Below, in pieces: positions 1 through 6,110 of a stretch of 6,704 nt of DNA. The notes under the pieces are model-generated. The model was not told the origin of the DNA, ran no database searches, and saw nothing but the letters and a program-made list of their open reading frames with translations. Source of the DNA: Comamonadaceae bacterium (GTDB lineage: Bacteria; Pseudomonadota; Gammaproteobacteria; Burkholderiales; Burkholderiaceae_C); the NCBI GenBank assembly GCA_947461325.1, contig CANHLD010000096.1, positions 1 to 6,704 on the forward strand, in the 5' to 3' direction. How positions within the stretch are numbered: position 1 is the first letter of the stretch; each line of letters starts with the position of its first letter. The position numbers were made by a program, and so were the translations under genes.

Positions 1-747
1 CCAGAAGACAGCGGTTTCTCCGGTGTGGTGTTCAAAGTGCAAGCCAATATGGATGCCAACCACCGCGACCGCATCGCTTTTGTTCGCGTGGCCTCGGGCA
101 AATACGCGCCGGGCATGAAGCTCAAAGTGCAGCGCAGCGCCAAAGAATTGCGCCCCACTTCAGTGGTGACGTTCCTCAGCCAGCGCCGTGAAGCGGTTGA
201 AGAAGCCTATGCGGGTGACATCATCGGCTTCACAACGCACGGCGGTGTGCAACTCGGCGACACCATCACCGACGGCAGCAGTTTGCAATTCACCGGTCTG
301 CCTTTTTTCGCGCCCGAATTGTTCATGACAGTGCTGTTGAAGAATCCGCTGCGCACCAAGCAGTTGCAAACCGGTTTGGAGCAACTCGGCGAAGAAGGTG
401 CGATTCAAGTATTCAAACCCGAAGTCGGCGGGCCCATGCTGCTTGGCGCCATCGGCCAATTGCAATTTGAAGTGGTGCAACACCGGCTCAAAGCCGAGTA
501 CGACTGCGATGTCAGACTCGAGGCTTGCCAATACACGGGGGCACGCTGGATCACCGCAGATACTCCTGCGCAATTGCGTGAATTCAACAACGCCTACCCG
601 CAACGCATGGCGCTGGACGCTGCGAACACGTTAGCGTATTTATGCACATCGCCTTATGACGTGCGTTTGGCGCAAGAAAGATTTCCACATATCCATTTCC
701 ATCCTTTGCGCGAACACGCTGGACTGTCCTTAGGGTCGGCCGGCTAA
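1..747 (+). CDS. prfC: Peptide chain release factor 3 (RF3), C-terminal part, cut by left window edge
   Basis: RF3 is a cytosolic translational GTPase that removes RF1/RF2 from the ribosome after peptide release. The reading frame is open from base 1 and ends at TAA 745-747, giving 248 residues. The GTPase domain lies to the left of the window. The fragment begins at the beta-barrel domain II, with the family-typical string FKVQANMD followed by HRDR (about residues 11-24). It continues through the VEEAYAGDIIGF and FAPELF segments into the RF3 C-terminal domain (EEGAIQVF, GAIGQLQFEVV), and ends with the AQERFP stretch close to the C-terminus seen in E. coli RF3. I see no frameshift. The GTG at 25 is only an internal valine codon, not a start. 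The stop codon is shared with the ribosome binding site of the next gene, so the downstream gene is probably translated from the same message. Identification is by remembered family sequence. Confidence 0.95.
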   Translation, partial: PEDSGFSGVVFKVQANMDANHRDRIAFVRVASGKYAPGMKLKVQRSAKELRPTSVVTFLSQRREAVEEAYAGDIIGFTTHGGVQLGDTITDGSSLQFTGLPFFAPELFMTVLLKNPLRTKQLQTGLEQLGEEGAIQVFKPEVGGPMLLGAIGQLQFEVVQHRLKAEYDCDVRLEACQYTGARWITADTPAQLREFNNAYPQRMALDAANTLAYLCTSPYDVRLAQERFPHIHFHPLREHAGLSLGSAG

Positions 748-750
748 GGA
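746..750 (+). promoter_or_regulatory. Shine-Dalgarno AAGGA overlapping the prfC stop codon
   Basis: AAGGA at 746-750 uses the last two bases of the prfC TAA stop and lies 7 bases before the ATG at 758. It is a strong site at standard spacing. It fixes the start of the sialidase-like gene and suggests translational coupling to prfC. Confidence 0.75.
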
Positions 751-757
751 CTCAGCG

Positions 758-1942
758 ATGCACAAGTCTTGGTTGCCAGCTAGCTTGATGCCCTTGGTTT
801 GGTTTGTTGTTTGGTTGATGGTTGCGGTTCTGCTGCTTGTCAACGCTGAGTCAATGCCTGTCATTGGTCGGTTGGCCAAAACCGCAGGTGCATCCACACC
901 GCAACCCAGCCCATCGGGCTGGGTGCTTGAGGCCCAAGGCCTGGTGCCACAACCGCCGCTCACGCCTGCCGCACATGCCAGCAATTTGGTGGCATTGCCG
1001 AACAACCCGCAATTCAGTCTGGCCGTTTTTTGGTTCGCAGGAAGCAAGGAAGCCAAGCCTGATGTGCGCATCGCCATGTCACTGTGGTCGCGCCAACAAC
1101 AAGCTTGGACAGAACCGGTCTGGGCGGTCGATCGCTTGTCTGCGGGTCGATCACTTGGCAAAGGCATTTTGCATATCGGCAACCCGGTCGCTTGGTTAGA
1201 TCAACAACAGCGTTTGCATGTATTCGTGGTGGGCACTGGTTTGGGCGGTTGGGCCGCTTCCAGAGTGCTGCATTTGCGTCAGCCAAGTGCAGACATCAAT
1301 CCTGCACAAACCAAGTTTGAAGTGGTCGGTCAATTGCCATTGGGCTGGCTATGGAACCTGAGCCACTTGGTTCGCCATGCGCCGCTGCCTTTGGCCGATG
1401 GCGGTATGGTGTTGCCATTGCATTTCGAACTGGGCAAACATTACCCGGTGTTTGCTTGGTTCAGTCCATCCGGTGAATTTCAAGGACTGAAAAGATTGTC
1501 AAACATGAACCGCGTCTTGCAGCCTGCTGTTGTGGCGCAAGATGCAAGCCATTGGCAAGCCTATATGCGCAGCCTGTCCCCGCATGACAAAGTCAGTTTG
1601 ATCACAAGTTCAGATGCCGGTGTGCACTGGTCTGAACGTCAAGAGCTATCGCTCAGTAACCAAGACTCTGCGGTTGCTGTACTCCAACTTTCCCAATCAA
1701 ACACTGTGATGGCGCGCAACCCCTACGAGCGAGGTCGCAGTCTGCTGGTCATGCACGACAGCGTTGATGGCATGCAATGGTCAGCGCCGCAAACTTTGGT
1801 GGATGGTTTGCCACAAACTGAGTATTCATACCCTTCACTGAGTTGGACCGATGACCGCTTATGGGTCAGCTACACCGAATTGCGCCAAGGGATTGCATGG
1901 CAAAGATGGCGAGCAGAGCCTTTAGCCAAGGTCAAGCCATGA
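758..1942 (+). CDS. Membrane-anchored BNR/Asp-box sialidase-like protein
   Basis: The protein has 394 residues and resembles the BNR_2 type of sialidase-fold beta-propeller, often annotated as exo-alpha-sialidase in Burkholderiales. Residues about 8-29 form one strong hydrophobic segment (PLVWFVVWLMVAVLLLV) followed by a Pro/Ser/Thr-rich linker. It is therefore probably anchored in the inner membrane, with the propeller in the periplasm. One exact Asp-box (S-x-D-x-G-x-x-W) sits at S284-W291, and a degenerate one at D334-W341 keeps only the Gly and Trp. The family-like segments NPVAWLD with RLHVFVV (142-158) and EYSYPSL (355-361) followed by YTELRQGI (372-379) support the assignment. I do not see the FRIP arginine motif of classical sialidases, so sialic acid as substrate is unproven; another glycan or a purely structural role is possible. 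The start ATG has a strong AAGGA 7 bases upstream. The end overlaps the next gene by ATGA. Confidence 0.8.
   Translation: MHKSWLPASLMPLVWFVVWLMVAVLLLVNAESMPVIGRLAKTAGASTPQPSPSGWVLEAQGLVPQPPLTPAAHASNLVALPNNPQFSLAVFWFAGSKEAKPDVRIAMSLWSRQQQAWTEPVWAVDRLSAGRSLGKGILHIGNPVAWLDQQQRLHVFVVGTGLGGWAASRVLHLRQPSADINPAQTKFEVVGQLPLGWLWNLSHLVRHAPLPLADGGMVLPLHFELGKHYPVFAWFSPSGEFQGLKRLSNMNRVLQPAVVAQDASHWQAYMRSLSPHDKVSLITSSDAGVHWSERQELSLSNQDSAVAVLQLSQSNTVMARNPYERGRSLLVMHDSVDGMQWSAPQTLVDGLPQTEYSYPSLSWTDDRLWVSYTELRQGIAWQRWRAEPLAKVKP
904..924 (+). repeat. Perfect 9-bp inverted repeat with 3-base loop inside the sialidase-like gene
   Basis: ACCCAGCCC (904-912), loop ATC, GGGCTGGGT (916-924). It lies where the protein passes from its membrane anchor through the Pro/Ser linker (residues about 50-56). 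No T-run follows on either strand, so it is not a standard terminator. It could form a stable mRNA hairpin about 150 bases after the start codon. Confidence 0.6.
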
Positions 1943-2616
1943 TGCTGTTTGAATACGCCTTATCCCTGTCTTCCACTGTGCTGCCACAGTTACAAGTGCA
2001 ACAGGTGTTCCATGCCGCAGGCTGGCTGGCGGTCCTGACTTGGTTTAGCGTTCAATTCATCCGCGTGTATGACAAGCGATGGCTCTGGCTGATTACGAGC
2101 TTGTGCTGGCTGCTGGTGTTAATGCTGTGGCAAGCTCCGCTGTCAAACTTGGGCTTGGCATTTCAAACGCCAAGTCTGCTGACATTGTGTGTGTGCGTGA
2201 ATGCGGCATGGCAAGACATCAAAGGCCGTTCCCATCTGCTTTTTTATACGGCACCCACTGAGCAAGCACATGGCTGGATTTGGCTGCTGCCCGCAATCGC
2301 CGGATGGGTTTTGTGGCTGGATACATTCGGGCTCATGCCTTGGGACATCTACAGCATGGGGTTTGAGCAGCCTGTAGTTTGGCTCGCTTGGGGATTGATG
2401 GGTGTATGGTTGGCCTGCATTTATTTGTTTGCACTGGCCGGTGGGCAGATGCAAGCTGTCAACTGCTGGCTGATGGCGACCGCGTTATTTGTATTGACTC
2501 ATGCACCCTCAGGCAATGTCTGGGATGCGTGGTCAGACCCGGGTTTGTGGATATGGGCGCATGTCAAGTTGATTCATTTCATCTGGCATCAACGAACCCG
2601 CATCAACCATTCCTGA
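1939..2616 (+). CDS. Trp-rich multi-pass membrane protein of unknown function
   Basis: I do not recognise a family. The frame is open from 1861, but the best start is ATG 1939, giving 225 residues. It overlaps the previous stop as ATGA, and an AAGG at 1928-1931 sits 7 bases upstream; ATG 1942 is an alternative. The protein is strongly hydrophobic, with about six membrane segments, roughly at residues 24-42, 46-64, 72-90, 112-128, 146-169 and 173-188. By my count 21 of 225 residues are Trp, far above normal. Two larger non-membrane stretches occur: about 91-111, which is polar (WQDIKGR), and 128-145 (LDTFGLMPWDIYSMGF). I see no signal peptide cleavage site, Cys motif or known catalytic signature. 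Tight coupling to the sialidase-like gene suggests that the two proteins work together at the inner membrane. The last 28 bases overlap the end of the convergent glycosyltransferase gene. Confidence 0.75.
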   Translation: MMLFEYALSLSSTVLPQLQVQQVFHAAGWLAVLTWFSVQFIRVYDKRWLWLITSLCWLLVLMLWQAPLSNLGLAFQTPSLLTLCVCVNAAWQDIKGRSHLLFYTAPTEQAHGWIWLLPAIAGWVLWLDTFGLMPWDIYSMGFEQPVVWLAWGLMGVWLACIYLFALAGGQMQAVNCWLMATALFVLTHAPSGNVWDAWSDPGLWIWAHVKLIHFIWHQRTRINHS

Positions 2617-4319
2617 CGCCACAACCATTCGCGCGGACGGTTGATATTGTCTGCGTTCGCCTGCCCCGGTTTGGGTCTCAGTTCGATATCCCAACGTGTG
2701 GCAATGCGCTCACATACATTCATGGTTTCACAAGGCAAGGGGTCGGCGTCATCGAGTCTGACCACGATGAACCAAGTGCCAGCGGTGGTGTCTGTCCCGT
2801 TGGTGAGCGCTTCTAAACGGGCTTGGTCACTGGTGAAGCGGTTTTGTCCCGGCAACAAAAAGTGCAGCGGCTCGAACTCACCATTTGAACCCGGTGAGAC
2901 CCAAATGGTTTCAGCTTGCGGTCGCAGTGAGCTGTCACCTTGAAAGTCGACGCGCTCACCATGCATGCTATGCAGCAAAGCGGTCAAACTGAATAAAGCC
3001 AACGCGGCGCATACCAGTGATTCAAAAACTGCTGTGGATGGCGTCCACCACATGCGCATCCAAATCACTAACCCTGCAAGCCAACTCGCCCAAATCAAAC
3101 CGAAGAGCAGATCGGGCATCACGCCAATCACACGCGCATGCCAGCCAAGCCATACCAACACAGACAACATGATCAGAGCGAGAAGACCTGTCACGCGGGG
3201 AGCCACTCGCTTGATGGCATCCACATGCAATGCCATCAGCATGGCCAAGGCTGGCAATAAGGGCAACAGGTATCGGCTTGACCGGTGGTTAGGCAGCAAA
3301 AAAACAACCCACCACACGGCTATCCAAAGCAGCGATGCTTGGGTCAACAAACTGCGCTTGGGCTCTGAAGATATGCCTCTTTGTCGCCATGCAACGCCAA
3401 TCAACGCCAGCACCCAAGGAAACAACAAACCGCTGTTGAGCATGGGGGCGGCGAGGTAGTCAGCCGATCCGTTGAAACTGAACATCACCGAAAAGTAATT
3501 CCGGCCGTCACTCATCTTGCCGGCGTTTTCCTGCTGCACAAATTCGCGCCAGACCTCTTGCGGTTGCGGGTCAATCAATAACCAGCAAGCAAACAAGCCC
3601 ACGGCCAACAAACTCATCCACGCGATTTGTGCGGTGTTGCAAACGACTGCACGCCATGACCACTTGGTTTGCAAAAACAATCGCAGCAACCATGTACCGG
3701 CAGCCACAGGCGCGACCAAGGCAAACGATTTATAGGCCAAGCCGATGCCGGTGAGCAGACCCAGCAAAGTCCACCAGCGCCACTCGTCCCAAGTGTTTTG
3801 GATATCCCGGGTTTGCGCATTCGCTGCACGCCACAACACAAAGCCCGGCGCCAAGCTATACCAAAACATTTCCGGCGCCGTGGTCATGTAAGGCCGACCA
3901 TAGCGAAACGTGCCCCAGCAAAGTAAAAAACACAATACCGCCCAAGCAGCAGTTCGCCATTCGCCCAACCAGCGTCGCAGCAACACGGCCATCCCAGCAG
4001 AGACCAACGCGAGATAAATAATGCTGGGCAACCGGATCAACCACAACTGCCAATATTGACCCCAACCGGTGACCAACATGCTTTGCCAAAACAGCACAGG
4101 CGGTTTGGTATTGCGCAAATTGCTGTAATCAGACACCAAAGGTAACCATTGCCCAGTTGCCGCTGTCATGCGGGCAATATGGGCATAAATCATTTCATCG
4201 CCGTTGTTGGGCATGTAGAGGTTGTCAATGCCCCAGACATACACCAGTGCCACCACCAGCACGGTTAACCACAGTGTGCGCGTGGAAGGTGAATGCATTT
4301 GAAAACGTGAAGTCGTCAT
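2589..4319 (-). CDS. ArnT/PMT-like family 39 membrane glycosyltransferase
   Basis: Proteins of this family move a sugar from a polyprenyl-phosphate carrier onto an acceptor such as lipid A, another glycan or a protein, on the periplasmic side of the inner membrane. ATG 4317-4319, overlapping the upstream stop as ATGA, gives 576 residues, near the ArnT length. The frame also allows a GTG at 4355 (12 residues longer), which is less likely. The first membrane helix is about residues 15-31. It is followed by the first-loop acidic motif GDEMIYAHIARM (D41, E42 being the expected catalytic pair) and by TKPPVLFW (K72-P74), both typical of ArnT-like enzymes. Many further helices follow. R349-YLLPLLPALAML matches the conserved 'YLLPL.PALA' helix. 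From about residue 450 a soluble tail of some 125 residues follows. It is last in the operon after the GtrA-like gene. Sugar and acceptor are unknown; this is not confidently ArnT itself. Confidence 0.88.
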   Translation of the reverse strand: MTTSRFQMHSPSTRTLWLTVLVVALVYVWGIDNLYMPNNGDEMIYAHIARMTAATGQWLPLVSDYSNLRNTKPPVLFWQSMLVTGWGQYWQLWLIRLPSIIYLALVSAGMAVLLRRWLGEWRTAAWAVLCFLLCWGTFRYGRPYMTTAPEMFWYSLAPGFVLWRAANAQTRDIQNTWDEWRWWTLLGLLTGIGLAYKSFALVAPVAAGTWLLRLFLQTKWSWRAVVCNTAQIAWMSLLAVGLFACWLLIDPQPQEVWREFVQQENAGKMSDGRNYFSVMFSFNGSADYLAAPMLNSGLLFPWVLALIGVAWRQRGISSEPKRSLLTQASLLWIAVWWVVFLLPNHRSSRYLLPLLPALAMLMALHVDAIKRVAPRVTGLLALIMLSVLVWLGWHARVIGVMPDLLFGLIWASWLAGLVIWMRMWWTPSTAVFESLVCAALALFSLTALLHSMHGERVDFQGDSSLRPQAETIWVSPGSNGEFEPLHFLLPGQNRFTSDQARLEALTNGTDTTAGTWFIVVRLDDADPLPCETMNVCERIATRWDIELRPKPGQANADNINRPREWLWRQEWLMRVR

Positions 4320-4843
4320 GCTTGGTCTTGCTTGTGTTTTTGACTGAAAGTCCACCAGTCGTTGGTCAAGTAGTTACTGACACTGGCGATCAAAATTGAC
4401 AACACATTGGCCAGCAAGTAATAAATATACACAGACAAAAATAAGGTCAAGCCATATTGAATCGCCATGCCCAGCCAGCATGAAACGGTGTATCGCACAA
4501 AACGCTTCATCGTTTGGCGGTCCCAACCCAAACGCGCCGTCGGTGATTCAGCCAACCGGTCCGCCCAGGTCCACAAACTGTTCCAAGCAAAATTATTGAC
4601 CGTGGCTACAGCAATAGCCAAAAGCAGCGACAAGGACAAACGCAATGAAGCATTAGCCACCACCAAGGGCATCACCCATTCCTGTAATGCAAACAACACT
4701 CCGATATTGACCACAGTGCCGGAAGCACCGACAGTGGCAAAACGTATATAGCGCCATCTGAATAAACGAATCAATAAAGGCTCACAAAAAGCCAGTTTCG
4801 CAGGCAATCGAAACGGCAAGTTTGGGGGGCTCAACTCAGACAT
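4316..4843 (-). CDS. GtrA-like small membrane protein (candidate flippase for a lipid-linked sugar)
   Basis: GtrA-family proteins have four membrane helices and are thought to carry undecaprenyl-phosphate-linked sugars across the inner membrane, usually beside a GtrB-type synthase and a membrane glycosyltransferase. ATG 4841-4843 gives 175 residues. A GTG at 4862-4864 would add 7 residues but has no ribosome binding site. Helices lie at about 33-57, 67-87, 118-138 and 140-155. Helix 1 opens with RYIRFATVGASGTVVNIGV, the classic family start. Both repeats of the family ending are visible: NNFAWNSLWTW near residue 83 and SNYLTNDWWTF near 156-166. The basic loop between helices 2 and 3 should be cytoplasmic. 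The 24 or so polar and basic residues before helix 1 are a little long for the family. It overlaps the upstream GT9 gene by 8 bases and the downstream GT39 gene by 4, so co-translation is likely. Confidence 0.9.
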   Translation of the reverse strand: MSELSPPNLPFRLPAKLAFCEPLLIRLFRWRYIRFATVGASGTVVNIGVLFALQEWVMPLVVANASLRLSLSLLLAIAVATVNNFAWNSLWTWADRLAESPTARLGWDRQTMKRFVRYTVSCWLGMAIQYGLTLFLSVYIYYLLANVLSILIASVSNYLTNDWWTFSQKHKQDQA

Positions 4844-6074
4844 AGGCCGGGTCTCTGGGCTCACACAAGGCCAATTGTGTCAACGCCAACGCCAACACTT
4901 GCGCCGGCTCGATGCGTTGCAAACATTGGTTATCCCCGTCGCAAGGCGTGGCGCGGTGGTTGTAAGCCGTCAAACACGGTGAGCAGGCGGCATGGCTTTC
5001 CAGCGCCACAGCACGCGGTGTCAAGGGTCCGTACAACGCACTGGTTTCAGGGCCGAAGAACATCAGTGTGCGAATCGGCGTCAGGCTGGCGAAATGGCCG
5101 GGACCGCCGTCGTTGGTGATGAGTAAGTCACTGTGAAAAAACAATCGGGTCAAGGCTTCCAGGTTTTTGGTGTAACCGACAAAATTCAAACAATTCACAT
5201 GGCCGCATTCAGCTTGAATAGCTTGCGCCAACGTTTGGTCTTCCGGCAAACCAATGATGCCCACGGCATGGCCTTGTTCACACAAAGCCTTGGCCAACGC
5301 CGCGTAATGCGCGGCAGGCCAAGCGCGAATAGGCAACAAACCACCGCCGGCATAAAACAAAATTCGTTTGTCAGCCTTCATGAACAACGGGTAGTCACGG
5401 TGCAAGTCGCTTGTGAAGTCAGACATTTGTCCTTGCGAGAAATGCACTTTCAAACCCGAGTCCAAGGGTTTCAAGGTCACAGGCATGGCTTTGGTACGCG
5501 GCATGCTGAGGCTTTGCAAAGCATCCACCAGCGCCATGAATTGCAAAGTGATGTGTCGGTAAGGGTTGTAGGGAATGGCTGCGTTGAAAAACGAACCACG
5601 GTACAAACCTTCCTGGGTATGTGGCGTGAAACCGGTACGCACACGAGCGCCGCAACCATAGGCCAATAAGGCGCTGATGCGTGAAAACAGTTCACAGTCA
5701 ATCACCGCGTCCAATTTCAAACTGCGCAATCGCCACAACACGCGCAGCAGATCGCCCAACAGGCTGAACAAACCGCTGTCATCAATCCCGTGCAAATGCG
5801 TTTCAGGCGCCAAGCCAAGCAAACGCGCCACCGATTGGTTGCGCTTGAGTTGCAAGATGTGAATCTGTGCACCGGGATGGTTTTTTTGGATTTGAGCAAA
5901 CATCGGGCCGGCCAACACCATGCTGCCCATTTCAGACAACATGATGATCAGCACTTTTTGTATCGGTTCAGACGGGTTCGGCTTGCGGCCAAAGTACTTG
6001 TCCCACAGCGACACCAAGGCACATAAGAAAGGACCGACCCAGGCGTCGATACGGCGTTGTGTTTGTATATTCAT
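4836..6074 (-). CDS. Family 9 glycosyltransferase (heptosyltransferase-like)
   Basis: GT9 enzymes are GT-B-fold cytosolic or membrane-associated transferases, best known for adding heptose to LPS core from ADP-heptose. The protein has 412 residues, longer than WaaC/WaaF (about 320-350) because of an extra N-terminus. Residues 7-30 (RRIDAWVGPFLCALVSLW) look like a membrane-associating hydrophobic segment. Then VLIIMLSEMGSMVLAGP (41-57) aligns with the usual 'ILII.LS.IGD' nucleotide-sugar fold start, but with Ser51 where many members have Asp. The C-terminal domain shows YAGGG (241-245) and the donor-site motif ITNDGGPGHFASL (319-331), then FFGP (339-342). A Cys cluster C364-x2-C367-x10-C378-x5-C384 follows, a pattern seen in many GT9 proteins. 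ATG 6072-6074 has no Shine-Dalgarno sequence. It is the first gene of the operon, 36 bases after uvrA. Donor and acceptor sugars cannot be told. Confidence 0.9.
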   Translation of the reverse strand: MNIQTQRRIDAWVGPFLCALVSLWDKYFGRKPNPSEPIQKVLIIMLSEMGSMVLAGPMFAQIQKNHPGAQIHILQLKRNQSVARLLGLAPETHLHGIDDSGLFSLLGDLLRVLWRLRSLKLDAVIDCELFSRISALLAYGCGARVRTGFTPHTQEGLYRGSFFNAAIPYNPYRHITLQFMALVDALQSLSMPRTKAMPVTLKPLDSGLKVHFSQGQMSDFTSDLHRDYPLFMKADKRILFYAGGGLLPIRAWPAAHYAALAKALCEQGHAVGIIGLPEDQTLAQAIQAECGHVNCLNFVGYTKNLEALTRLFFHSDLLITNDGGPGHFASLTPIRTLMFFGPETSALYGPLTPRAVALESHAACSPCLTAYNHRATPCDGDNQCLQRIEPAQVLALALTQLALCEPRDPAYV

Positions 6075-6078
6075 AAGA

Positions 6079-6108
6079 GGCAGCGGAGATTGTAGTCAGT
6101 CCGCTGCC
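6079..6108 (-). repeat. Perfect 9-bp inverted repeat between uvrA and the GT9 gene
   Basis: On the minus strand GGCAGCGGA (6108-6100), a 12-base loop, and TCCGCTGCC (6087-6079) pair perfectly, with 7 of 9 pairs being G-C. The stem starts 2 bases after the uvrA stop and ends 4 bases before the GT9 ATG. Only TCTTAT follows, so it is at best a weak terminator or attenuator for transcripts leaving uvrA. The second arm occupies the place where a ribosome binding site would be. This fills most of the 36-base gap. Confidence 0.7.
6089..6094 (-). promoter_or_regulatory. Possible -10 box TACAAT for the GT9-GtrA-GT39 operon
   Basis: TACAAT on the minus strand (plus-strand ATTGTA) differs from TATAAT at one base and lies in the loop of the inverted repeat, 14 bases before the GT9 ATG. 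No convincing -35 hexamer occurs 16-18 bases upstream. Transcription from it would start only about 8 bases before the ATG, giving a nearly leaderless message. This is a weak call from one hexamer. Confidence 0.22.
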
Positions 6109-6110
6109 AT

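Noticed and set aside
160..603. 147-codon open frame on the minus strand inside prfC
   Set aside because: It lies fully antisense to a clear RF3 reading frame, and its translation is a Cys/Arg/His-rich mix with no family resemblance.
730..1182. 150-codon minus-strand open frame across the prfC/sialidase-like junction
   Set aside because: It is antisense to the well-supported sialidase-like start, including its membrane anchor, and has no recognisable domain.
2965..3459. 164-codon plus-strand open frame inside the GT39 gene
   Set aside because: The antisense strand of a hydrophobic protein gene gives long basic, Asn/Thr-rich frames; no ribosome binding site or family match is seen.
4320..4355. 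Upstream GTG start for the GT39 gene
   Set aside because: The ATG at 4319 forms a 4-base overlap with the GtrA-like stop, and the extra 12 residues are polar with no family support.
4844..4864. Upstream GTG start for the GtrA-like gene
   Set aside because: No ribosome binding site precedes it, the family does not need the extra residues, and it would deepen the overlap with GT9.
5133..5669. 178-codon plus-strand open frame inside the GT9 gene
   Set aside because: It is antisense to a clear glycosyltransferase, and its Gln/His/Arg-rich content is typical of a shadow frame.
6079..6108. Intrinsic terminator of uvrA
   Set aside because: The stem is good, but the loop is 12 bases and only TCTTAT follows, so I keep it as an inverted repeat rather than call a terminator.
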